Source of the DNA: CAZNQW01 sp964575225
GTDB lineage: Bacteria > Chloroflexota > Anaerolineae > JAAYZQ01
Length of the DNA stretch: 18,644 nucleotides
Reading direction: 5' to 3'
Assembly (NCBI GenBank): GCA_964575225.1
Contig: CAZNQW010000052.1
Span: forward strand, 1 to 18,644
Part shown: in pieces, positions 8,019 to 14,507 of the stretch
Layout of the letters: each line of letters starts with the position of its first letter
Numbering within the stretch: position 1 is the stretch's first letter
Notes under the pieces: generated by a model
Database searches by the model: none
What the model saw: the letters and a program-made list of their open reading frames with translations, nothing else
Told to the model about the DNA's origin: nothing
Program-made: the position numbers and the translations under genes

Positions 8019-9073
8019 TGTATGGATGGGGACTGATAAAAGGTCTGGCCGTCACGATGCGGCACTTTATCACGTCGTTTACCTACGACCGCAAACCGTG
8101 GGAGCCGCGTTATAGCGAAGAGTGGCTGGATAAACACCAGGCCATCGATGGCAAAGGCATCTTTACCATCCAGTATCCGGAGCAGAAGCGCAAGATCACC
8201 GAGACCTTTCGGTTCCACCCGATGCTGATCTATGAGGAAACACCCGACGAGCCCCGCTGCACAGCCTGCGGGATCTGCGCGCGGGTTTGCCCCACCCAGT
8301 GCATCTGGATTCAACGGGCCACCGATGACAAAGGCCGGCCCAAGGCGCAACCGGCAGGCTTTTGGATCGACCAGACCATCTGCATGTCCTGTGGCTATTG
8401 CACCGAATTTTGTCCCTTTGACGCGATCAAGATGGACCAGGACCACGAAACCATCCACACTGACCGGGACAAGGGCATGTTCCTGGATATGCCGCGGCTG
8501 CTGCATCCCGTCGAGTATTATGCCAAGCTGCATCCCACCGACTATGCCCGGGAGGAGGCGGCACGCCAGGCCAAAGAGGACGCCAAGCGCCAGGCCGCCG
8601 AGGCCAAGGCTGCCCCTGCCACCGAGGAAAAGTCCAAGCCGGAGCCACCTGCCAAGCCCCTCGCCAAGGAAAAGGCAGAGGCAGCGCCTGGCCCTTTGGC
8701 AGAACCTTCTGCCCAAGAGAAGGGAGAGGGGGCGACACGGGCTCCCGAACAGCCCATCGTTGAGGCCAAAGACCTGATGCCTCAGGTGTCGGCCGAGGCG
8801 ACCCCTTCCACCCAGCCCGACAACTTGGAGATCATTGAGGGCATCGGCCCCAAGTTTGCCAGTGTCTTGCAGGCAGCGGGCATCACCACTTTTGCCAAAT
8901 TGGCCGATACGGACGAAGAACGAATCCGGGAGATCCTACAGGAAGCCAGCCCCAACCTATTGAGGGTGGCTAGAACCGGCACGTGGGCGCAACAGGCGCG
9001 CATGGCGGCCCATGGCGAGTGGGAAGCTCTCGAGCGATGGCAGGCAGAGCTTAGAGGAGGAGAAGACAAGTAG
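8018..9073 (+). CDS. nuoI: NuoI-type 2x[4Fe-4S] subunit with C-terminal helix-hairpin-helix extension
   Basis: The first 180 or so residues are complex I subunit I (TYKY), which relays electrons through clusters N6a and N6b to N2 in NuoB. The N-terminus MYGWGLIKGLAVTMRHF is typical. Cluster ligands are C81-x2-C84-x2-C87-x3-C91 and C122-x2-C125-x2-C128-x3-C132, each followed by Pro. At 351 aa the protein is about twice the usual length. Residues of about 182-267 form a charged Ala/Lys/Glu/Pro linker, probably disordered with helical stretches. From about 268, NLEIIEGIGPKFASVLQAAG through GTWAQQARMAAHGEWEALE is a helix-hairpin-helix module of the kind (HHH_5/DUF4332-like) appended to various proteins. 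From memory, some alphaproteobacterial NuoE subunits carry a related module. Its role here is unknown; a docking function is a guess. The start overlaps the nuoCD stop. Confidence 0.92.
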   Translation: MYGWGLIKGLAVTMRHFITSFTYDRKPWEPRYSEEWLDKHQAIDGKGIFTIQYPEQKRKITETFRFHPMLIYEETPDEPRCTACGICARVCPTQCIWIQRATDDKGRPKAQPAGFWIDQTICMSCGYCTEFCPFDAIKMDQDHETIHTDRDKGMFLDMPRLLHPVEYYAKLHPTDYAREEAARQAKEDAKRQAAEAKAAPATEEKSKPEPPAKPLAKEKAEAAPGPLAEPSAQEKGEGATRAPEQPIVEAKDLMPQVSAEATPSTQPDNLEIIEGIGPKFASVLQAAGITTFAKLADTDEERIREILQEASPNLLRVARTGTWAQQARMAAHGEWEALERWQAELRGGEDK

Positions 9074-9074
9074 T

Positions 9075-10037
9075 TTGCCGCAGTACTACCCAAATGTCCA
9101 AGAACCGGGGAGCTTGACACCGATCTCAAGTCGAGTCGATCTGCACAGCCATACCACTGCGTCGGATGGTGGGCTCTCGCCTTCAGAACTCGTCGCCCGG
9201 GCAGCCAGCCTGGGCGTTGAGGTGTTGGCCATTACCGATCACGATACCACCGAGGGATTGGCCGAGGCCCAAGAAGCGGCCCTCCGACATCAGATTACGC
9301 TTGTACCCGGGGTGGAGATCAGTACGATCTGCGGTCGGGAGGAGATTCACCTCCTCGGCTTTTTTGTCGATCCTGGCTGCCCCGAACTTCAGTCGCTGCT
9401 TTCGCGCACGCGCGAGGCCCGTAAGGAACGCGCATTTCGGATGCTCGAGCGGCTGTCCAACCTGGGACTCCCTCTGGAATGGCAACGGGTACTCGATCGG
9501 TCGGGGGGAGGTTCCATTGGCCGTCCCCACGTGGCGGCGACCATGCTCGAGGCGGGCTATGTGCGCAGTTTTGACGAGGCCTTTACCCTGTGGATAGGGC
9601 GGGGTTGCCCGGCCTATGTGGAGCGTTACAAACTCACCCCCGAGGATGCCATCGATCTGGTGCGCAGAAGCGGGGGAGTGGCGGTGTTGGCCCATCCCTA
9701 TATCTTTGACCGTAGCCAAGCGATGAAAAAAGGGCTGGATCTCAAGCACTGGTTGCCGCGATTGCGCGAAGCCGGCCTCTGCGGCATCGAAGCCTACTAT
9801 GCCAACTATCCCAGGCGTACGAGCCGCCGGCTCCTGAGCCTGGCGATCCGCTATGGCTTGCTCGTCACGGGCGGGAGCGATTTTCACGGAGGCCCATTGG
9901 GAACCGGACTCGGAGGGGTCACCGTTCCCTGGGCTGTTTGGGAAGGACTTGAACGGAAACACCGGCTGATGAAGTCCAAGCCGGAAAAACAGATCGAGCT
10001 GGCCAGTGGTTTGACCCATGGGCTTGCTCTGAGTTAA
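9075..10037 (+). CDS. PHP-domain metal-dependent phosphoesterase (YciV/RNase AM-like)
   Basis: The product belongs to the PHP family that includes E. coli YciV/RNase AM and nucleoside 3',5'-bisphosphate phosphatases; the substrate here is unproven. Metal-binding motifs are present in order: H24-S-H26 and S30-D31-G (DLHSHTTASDGG), TDHD at 54-57, GVE ending at E81, EIHLLGFF, GRPHVA, AHP and GSDFHG. I propose TTG 9075, one base after the nuoI stop, preceded by GGAGGAG at 9056-9062. This gives 320 aa. An ATG at 9012 would overlap nuoI by 62 bp and add 21 residues unlike the family; TTG 9114 is too close to its upstream GGGGAG. Its place inside a complex I operon is unexpected. It may be a passenger, or it may clear phosphorylated nucleotide by-products. 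Confidence 0.85.
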   Translation: MPQYYPNVQEPGSLTPISSRVDLHSHTTASDGGLSPSELVARAASLGVEVLAITDHDTTEGLAEAQEAALRHQITLVPGVEISTICGREEIHLLGFFVDPGCPELQSLLSRTREARKERAFRMLERLSNLGLPLEWQRVLDRSGGGSIGRPHVAATMLEAGYVRSFDEAFTLWIGRGCPAYVERYKLTPEDAIDLVRRSGGVAVLAHPYIFDRSQAMKKGLDLKHWLPRLREAGLCGIEAYYANYPRRTSRRLLSLAIRYGLLVTGGSDFHGGPLGTGLGGVTVPWAVWEGLERKHRLMKSKPEKQIELASGLTHGLALS

Positions 10038-10045
10038 GAGTGATC

Positions 10046-10411
10046 ATGACAATCAATCCAAGAACCGAACTGTTGTTTCCGCCGCGGTTGATCCCTGATC
10101 TCCGGAATCTCCGCGGCGAGGCCTGGCGCGAACTGGTCGATCATGTGTCTTCGCTGCCCGAAACCCACGAGGATACGCTGGCCTTTTGCCTGATGATGAT
10201 CCGGCTCAATGCCTGCCTCAGTTGTGTGTCGGGTAGTTACCGTTTTATGCGAGGATGCGAACTCTGCTCCCAGCAGACCATCGCCCGCTATCAGGGTACC
10301 GACGAAGAACTGATCGAGCAATTTCACAAAGCCAAGTACGATCTGGCCCACTATTCCGATGGCCAAGACGACCTGGTGCCCGATACCCCTGACGTGGAGG
10401 CGGTGGAATGA
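10046..10411 (+). CDS. Small CxxC-x10-CxxC protein, function unknown
   Basis: I do not recognise a named family. The 121-aa protein is mostly helical and carries two CxxC pairs, C57/C60 and C71/C74, ten residues apart (NACLSCVSGSYRFMRGCELC). A further Cys is at 48. The C-terminal 45 residues are acidic (DDLVPDTPDVEAVE). Four cysteines spaced like this suggest a zinc or iron-sulphur site. A GTG at 10040 could start it two residues earlier; ATG 10046 is preferred as the stronger codon, though its ribosome-binding site is poor. It lies 8 bp after the PHP gene, and its stop overlaps the start of the FAD oxidoreductase by 4 bp (ATGA), which suggests coupled synthesis and possibly a physical partnership with that enzyme. 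Confidence 0.8.
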   Translation: MTINPRTELLFPPRLIPDLRNLRGEAWRELVDHVSSLPETHEDTLAFCLMMIRLNACLSCVSGSYRFMRGCELCSQQTIARYQGTDEELIEQFHKAKYDLAHYSDGQDDLVPDTPDVEAVE

Positions 10412-11754
10412 GCCAACTCCGTATCGGGATCATCGGTGGGGGGTATGCCGGTTTGACGGCGGCCTACGAACTCCAGAAAAAGGGATACGCCGTCACCGTC
10501 CTGGAGAAATATGGCGCCTGGGGCGGGCAGGCCGCTACCCTACCCCTTTTGGGAACTCGCATTGAGTATTTCTATCACCACCTCTTTGGCAGCGACACCC
10601 ACATTCTGGGCCTGATGGACGAGCTGGGGCTGGGGGATCAATTGCGGTGGATCGAGTCCAAAGTAGGTTGGTTCTACGAGGGACGGATTTCTGATTTCGT
10701 TACCCCCATGGATCTGATCCGCTTCCGGCCGCTTGGCCTGTTCAATCGCGTCAAGCTCGGGCTGATGTACCTCTACCTTCAACGGGTGAACGACTGGCAG
10801 CGCCTGGAAACGATCACCGCCCACGACTGGATCATCAAGAATATGGGCCAGGAGATCTATGACAAGGTCTGGGGTCCGCTGCTCAGGGGCAAGTTTGGCG
10901 AGATGGCCCATCAGGTGAGTATGACCTGGCTGTGGGGCAAGATCAAGGTGCGGGGCAGTTCGCGTCAGGGGGCCACCGCCACCGAAAAACTGGCCTACCC
11001 CATGGGCAGCTTTGAAATCATTACCCAGGCCCTGGTAGACCGGCTGCAAGCCGGGGGCGCCGACATGCGGCTCCATCATGAAGTGACGGGGTTGACCACC
11101 GACCCCGACGATCCCCTGCGTGTGACCGGTGTGGTGACGGCCAAGGGGACCCTGCCTTTTGATGTGGTCCTTGCCACGGTACCCGGCTATAACCTGCTCG
11201 AAATCGCGCCGCCCTCTCTCGGCGGCGAGTACGCCGAGCGGCTCCGCTCTGTGCGCTACCAGGCTGCGCTGGTGCTGCTCATGGTCAGCAAACAAAGCCT
11301 GAGCCGTATCTATTGGATGAACATTGCCGACCGCAGTATGCCCTTTGTGGCCGTCATTGAGCATACGAATTACGTGCCACCCAGCGAGTATCAGGGTCGG
11401 CACCTGCTCTACGTCTCGAATTATCTGGAGCGCGACGATCCCCGCTTTCAGATGAAGGCCGATGAACTCTTTGATCTCTACCTACCCCACCTTCAGCAGA
11501 TCAACCCTGCCTTCCAGGCGGATTGGATCGAGAAAAAGATCGTGCTCCGCGCCGAGGCCGGCCAACCGGTCATCACCTGCGGCTATTCCCAGCGCATTCC
11601 CGACCATCGCACCCCCTTGCCGGGGCTTTATCTGGCCAATACGCTCCAGATCTACCCCGAGGACCGGGGGACCAACTATAGCGTCCGGCTGGGTCAGAAC
11701 ATCAGCCGCCTGGTAGATCAAGACCTTCGGGAACAAGGTTTTGTTCCCGGGTAA
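10408..11754 (+). CDS. FAD-dependent oxidoreductase of the amine oxidase/HemY-like family
   Basis: This 448-aa flavoprotein has an N-terminal Rossmann FAD site: GIIGGGYAG (G10-x-G12-x2-G15) and the ribose-binding E33 in TVLEK, then GGQA near 40. The C-terminus GLYLANTLQIYPEDRGTNYS closes the FAD site, as in protoporphyrinogen-oxidase-like, phytoene-desaturase-like and UDP-galactopyranose-mutase-like proteins. The residues between do not point to one substrate. Calling it HemY would be overreach, because no haem genes are nearby. GGAGG (10396-10400) lies 7 nt upstream of the ATG, which overlaps the CxxC protein stop. It has no signal peptide, so it is probably cytoplasmic. A ferredoxin gene follows 54 bp later, making an electron-transfer link plausible but unproven. 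Confidence 0.85.
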   Translation: MSQLRIGIIGGGYAGLTAAYELQKKGYAVTVLEKYGAWGGQAATLPLLGTRIEYFYHHLFGSDTHILGLMDELGLGDQLRWIESKVGWFYEGRISDFVTPMDLIRFRPLGLFNRVKLGLMYLYLQRVNDWQRLETITAHDWIIKNMGQEIYDKVWGPLLRGKFGEMAHQVSMTWLWGKIKVRGSSRQGATATEKLAYPMGSFEIITQALVDRLQAGGADMRLHHEVTGLTTDPDDPLRVTGVVTAKGTLPFDVVLATVPGYNLLEIAPPSLGGEYAERLRSVRYQAALVLLMVSKQSLSRIYWMNIADRSMPFVAVIEHTNYVPPSEYQGRHLLYVSNYLERDDPRFQMKADELFDLYLPHLQQINPAFQADWIEKKIVLRAEAGQPVITCGYSQRIPDHRTPLPGLYLANTLQIYPEDRGTNYSVRLGQNISRLVDQDLREQGFVPG

Positions 11755-11808
11755 CGTGCCGACTGGCCTGCGCCTTGTTGGTGGAATTGTGGAAAGGAGA
11801 CCCACCCC

Positions 11809-12081
11809 ATGCCTCACGTAATTACCGAGATGTGCATCCGCGATGGCGCGTGCGCCGAAGTTTGCCCCGTCGAATGCATTGTCCCAGGCCCCGTAGACGA
11901 GGGCTGGCCCACCTATTTCATCGATCCCGATACCTGCATCGATTGCGGCGCCTGTGCTCCCGAGTGCCCGGTAGATGCGATTTATCCCGATGATGAGGTT
12001 CCCGCCGAATATCAGGAGTGGATCGCCAAGAACCGGGCATTTTTCGAAGAAGGCCCCGGCTACAACGCAGGCTCCCTTTAG
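11809..12081 (+). CDS. Dicluster ferredoxin, Thermus/Azotobacter 7Fe-like, with Asp in one ligand position
   Basis: This 90-aa soluble electron carrier resembles seven-iron ferredoxins: PHVITEMC at the start, CPVECI, CIDCGACAPECPVDAIYP, then a C-terminal tail like EVPAEYQEWIAKNR. Site one reads C9-x2-D12-x2-C15-x3-C19-P, so the second Cys of a normal CxxCxxCxxxCP is Asp. C9, C15 and C53 could hold a [3Fe-4S] cluster, or an Asp-ligated [4Fe-4S] as in Pyrococcus furiosus ferredoxin. C19, C43, C46 and C49 form a full [4Fe-4S] site, and C23 matches the free Cys of Azotobacter FdI. AAAGGAG (11793-11799) gives a clear ribosome-binding site. It is the last gene of the cluster. It could feed electrons to the NuoBCDI module or serve the adjacent flavoprotein. 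Confidence 0.92.
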   Translation: MPHVITEMCIRDGACAEVCPVECIVPGPVDEGWPTYFIDPDTCIDCGACAPECPVDAIYPDDEVPAEYQEWIAKNRAFFEEGPGYNAGSL

Positions 12082-12325
12082 GGGCCCAGACCAGGTCCCT
12101 TTCTGGTCATCGTTTGGTCGCCGGGAAGGGCCGCTATACGGTTCAAGGTAAGCACGTAAACGAGCAAGGGATAGGCGCACAGATTCGTAGGAAGCTCGTG
12201 GAAGGGCGAGCGGGGGCCCATGGATGCCCGCTTTTGCCTGCCTGCGCAGACAGGCGGGCATGACGGAAGCGGGTGGGCTTGACTTTTTTCGTCATCCTCA
12301 ACCGGGCCAGGAACCCATTGAGCAG
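12082..12325. other. Intergenic region between ferredoxin and membrane protein genes
   Basis: This stretch of about 244 bp holds no gene I can support. A weak stem, GACCAG (12089-12094) with CTGGTC (12103-12108), lacks a T-run and is at best a poor terminator. The strong dispersed-repeat-like hairpin at 12224-12261 is listed separately. I see no convincing promoter, so the next gene may rely on readthrough. Confidence 0.5.
12224..12261. repeat. REP-like hairpin element
   Basis: TGCCTGCCTG (12235-12244) pairs with CAGGCGGGCA (12251-12260) around a 6-nt loop. Alternatively ATGCCCGC (12224-12231) pairs exactly with GCGGGCAT (12254-12261). The CCCGC...GCGGGCATGAC layout is typical of short dispersed intergenic palindromes in many bacteria. 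No second copy is seen in this window. Translating through it gives a spurious MPAFACLRRQAGMT-type peptide. Confidence 0.55.
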
Positions 12326-14254
12326 ATGCAAATGACGGAGCATTCCAGGTACAGACTGGGCGCCCAGCTGACTCGCTGGGCGCCCGGGCTCTTGATTGCG
12401 GGCCTTGTCCTGTTTCATTCGATCAGCAATTGGATCTGGCTGAGCCGCAACGTGGTGATCCGGGGCTGGGACCGCATGGGCGCCCTGGTGAACAGCCTCC
12501 TCTATCATCAAACCCTCTCGGAAATCAACCTCCAGACCCTGTTCAGGGCCATGACCCAGGACGAGATCCGCCCCCCGCTGTTTGGGTTCTTGATGTCGTT
12601 CATGTACCGGCCCTTTGGCGTGTCGGCCAATGTGGCCCTCATGATCAATGTCCTGTATTGGATCATCCTGCTGGCGGCAACCTATGGCATGGGTGTCCGG
12701 CTGCGCGATCGGCGTCTGGGGACGCTGGCGACTGTTCTGGTGGCCCTGACCCCGTTAGTGTTTGCCATGTCGCGCTACTCCTATTTCGAGTTCTCGGTGG
12801 CGGCCTTTACGGCCCTGAGCCTGTATGCGATCCTTGCCTCGAAGGGCTTTTCGAAGCGGCGGGCCTGCGTGCTGATGGGGCTTGCCTTTGGATGGGGATT
12901 GCTGATCAAGCGCACCTTCCCGGTGTATATCGGCGGCGCGTTGGCCGTGAGTCTCTTGCAGGCCGGGATCCCCCGCCACCTGTGGCAGGCCTTGCGCTCG
13001 CGTCCCAAAATCCAGGGCCGGGCGCTCCTGCTGGCACTGGCGGGCGGGCTGGCCCTGTCGGCCCTCTGGTACTTTCCCAACCGAGAGGCCGCTGCGAATC
13101 TCCCTGGGGCCGCTCTCCTTTTCCCTGGATGGTGGTTGCTGGCATCGGCCACCCTGTATGCGCTGCTGCTGCCGCCGAGCCCTCTGAGCAACCTGGCAGT
13201 GGGCGGCACTCTCACCTTGTCTCTGGCCTCGGTCTGGTACCTGCCCCGTTCCGACTTTATGCAGCGCCTCCTACGGGCAGGCTGGGGCGTCAACGATCCC
13301 CGGGGCCGAACCGTCGACCTGACGGCCGTCTCCACCTACACCAACTATCTCAGGAGCTTGATTTACGGGTTCTCGCCGGTCTTTACCCTCCTTCTGATTC
13401 TGGGCATCCTGGCGTTGCTGCTCTATGCGTTGTGGAAGCGCCGCCGGTTGCTGCCCCGACCCTGGTGGACCTGGGGCTGGTGGGGGCTTTTGGCCACCGT
13501 ATTCCTCGGCTACCTGATCCTGTCCACATCGATCTATCACGAGCACCGGGCTATCACCCCCTTGCTGCCGATCCTCGCCATTATCCTGGCCGGGGTGTTA
13601 CGGGCGCTGCCCTGGCGCCGGTTCCGGATGGCGCTCGTGGTGTTGATCCTCCTGTTTGGCATCGCCCAATTCTTTGCCACTTCCTACCAAGAGGGCCGCT
13701 GGCTGGTGACCAAGACCCTTTTGCCCCAGCCCGTGTTGGGCCAACGCAGCTTGTTTGCCTGGGGACCCTACCTGGAGACGCCCGACTCGGAGAACAACGA
13801 TCCCCGGTACGAGATCGCCACCGACGTGCTGGCCCACGTGGAAGCCAGCCGGCAACAGCAGGGCTTGGATTCGGCCTCGCTGGCCATCATTGCCTATAGC
13901 AGCCACGTCAATGCCGGCATGTTCGTCTACGACCAAATGCGCCTTTATCCCGCCTTGGCCGTCCAAGATCCGGCGCAGGCCTACCCGGACCGATCTCTGT
14001 ATGACAGCGCCTTTGCCTACGACTATGTGCTGGTACTCAAAGGAAAGAATCGACGGGCCGACGTGCAGGAGGCCGAAAATCTGATCCTGAACGAACAGCG
14101 CGCAGCCTTTGAGGAGGCCTTTGGGTTGGAAACCACCTATCCCTTGCCCGATGGCAGCGAGGCCCACCTCTTTCGTCGCAAGCCTCGACCCACCGGATTC
14201 CCCTATGGAGTGCGGCCGCTTGCTGACGCGCAGTGCCGCCGAGCGTGGTCGTGA
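12326..14254 (+). CDS. Polytopic membrane protein, GT39/PMT_2-like glycosyltransferase
   Basis: This 642-aa inner-membrane protein has about 12-13 hydrophobic segments in the first 490 residues and a soluble C-terminal domain of about 150 aa. The layout fits GT-C enzymes that move sugars from lipid carriers to acceptors outside the membrane. After the first membrane segment comes a loop with an acidic residue, IRGWDRMG (D49), and later QDEIRPPLFGFLM (about 78-89), similar to the PPL block of PMT_2 proteins. Identity to any named enzyme is weak, and the sugar and acceptor are unknown. The frame stays open back to 12224, but those first residues come from the REP-like hairpin, so I start at ATG 12326 (ATG 12332 is equally possible; ribosome-binding sites are weak). 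It lies 244 bp past the ferredoxin gene, so membership in that operon is doubtful. Confidence 0.7.
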   Translation: MQMTEHSRYRLGAQLTRWAPGLLIAGLVLFHSISNWIWLSRNVVIRGWDRMGALVNSLLYHQTLSEINLQTLFRAMTQDEIRPPLFGFLMSFMYRPFGVSANVALMINVLYWIILLAATYGMGVRLRDRRLGTLATVLVALTPLVFAMSRYSYFEFSVAAFTALSLYAILASKGFSKRRACVLMGLAFGWGLLIKRTFPVYIGGALAVSLLQAGIPRHLWQALRSRPKIQGRALLLALAGGLALSALWYFPNREAAANLPGAALLFPGWWLLASATLYALLLPPSPLSNLAVGGTLTLSLASVWYLPRSDFMQRLLRAGWGVNDPRGRTVDLTAVSTYTNYLRSLIYGFSPVFTLLLILGILALLLYALWKRRRLLPRPWWTWGWWGLLATVFLGYLILSTSIYHEHRAITPLLPILAIILAGVLRALPWRRFRMALVVLILLFGIAQFFATSYQEGRWLVTKTLLPQPVLGQRSLFAWGPYLETPDSENNDPRYEIATDVLAHVEASRQQQGLDSASLAIIAYSSHVNAGMFVYDQMRLYPALAVQDPAQAYPDRSLYDSAFAYDYVLVLKGKNRRADVQEAENLILNEQRAAFEEAFGLETTYPLPDGSEAHLFRRKPRPTGFPYGVRPLADAQCRRAWS

Positions 14255-14303
14255 GAAGGACGCAATCCAAGTGCGCACTCCATAAGGACTTGCCGGGGCA
14301 TAG

Positions 14304-14336
14304 AAAAAGCCCTTGTCGTTTCGACAAGGGCCTTTT
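14304..14336. terminator. Bidirectional rho-independent terminator
   Basis: GCCCTTGTCG (14309-14318) pairs perfectly with CGACAAGGGC (14322-14331) across a 3-nt loop. Four T follow on plus (14333-14336) and five A precede (14304-14308), giving a T-run on minus. It can therefore stop both the membrane protein mRNA and the tRNA-Val transcript arriving from the other side. Confidence 0.88.
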
Positions 14337-14347
14337 ACCACATAGTC

Positions 14348-14423
14348 TGGTGGGCGAAACAGGGCTCGAACCTGTGACCTCTTCCTTGTAAGGGAAGCGC
14401 TCTTCCGACTGAGCTATTCGCCC
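14348..14423 (-). tRNA. tRNA-Val (anticodon UAC), CCA encoded
   Basis: On the minus strand the 76-nt sequence folds as a full cloverleaf. The acceptor GGGCGAA/TTCGCCC, D stem GCTC/GAGC, anticodon stem CTTCC/GGAAG with loop CTTACAA (anticodon TAC) and T stem ACAGG/CCTGT all pair perfectly. The 3' ACCA end is genome-encoded. It reads GUA codons. A consensus promoter lies just upstream and a terminator just downstream, so it is a single-gene unit. Confidence 0.97.
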
Positions 14424-14434
14424 GTAGCGAGGGG

Positions 14435-14463
14435 ATTATACCCGGAAAAGCCGAGCCTGTCAA
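14435..14463 (-). promoter_or_regulatory. Perfect-consensus promoter of tRNA-Val
   Basis: Read on minus, TTGACA (14463-14458), a 17-bp spacer and TATAAT (14440-14435) match the consensus in full. The start would be near 14428, only about 5 nt ahead of the mature tRNA 5' end. The -35 is half of a 12-bp palindrome shared with a plus-strand promoter-like site. Confidence 0.85.
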
Positions 14464-14492
14464 TTGACACAGGCTGTGTTCCATGCTATCCT
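14464..14492 (+). promoter_or_regulatory. Promoter-like site facing the kinase 3' end
   Basis: TTGACA at 14464-14469 with a 17-bp spacer and TATCCT at 14487-14492 (four of six) points right, away from tRNA-Val and into the minus-strand kinase gene. A transcript from it would be antisense to the kinase mRNA. No plus-strand gene follows before 15684. Confidence 0.4.
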
Positions 14493-14507
14493 CGAAAGGC
14501 GCGGAGG

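Noticed and set aside
9114..9142. TTGACA within the start of the PHP gene as a possible internal promoter
   Set aside because: No -10-like hexamer is found at 16-18 bp spacing (CGATCT at 17 bp).
12279..12307. TTGACT ahead of the membrane protein gene as a promoter
   Set aside because: The sequence at the -10 position is GC-rich (CCGGGC), so it is not a usable promoter.
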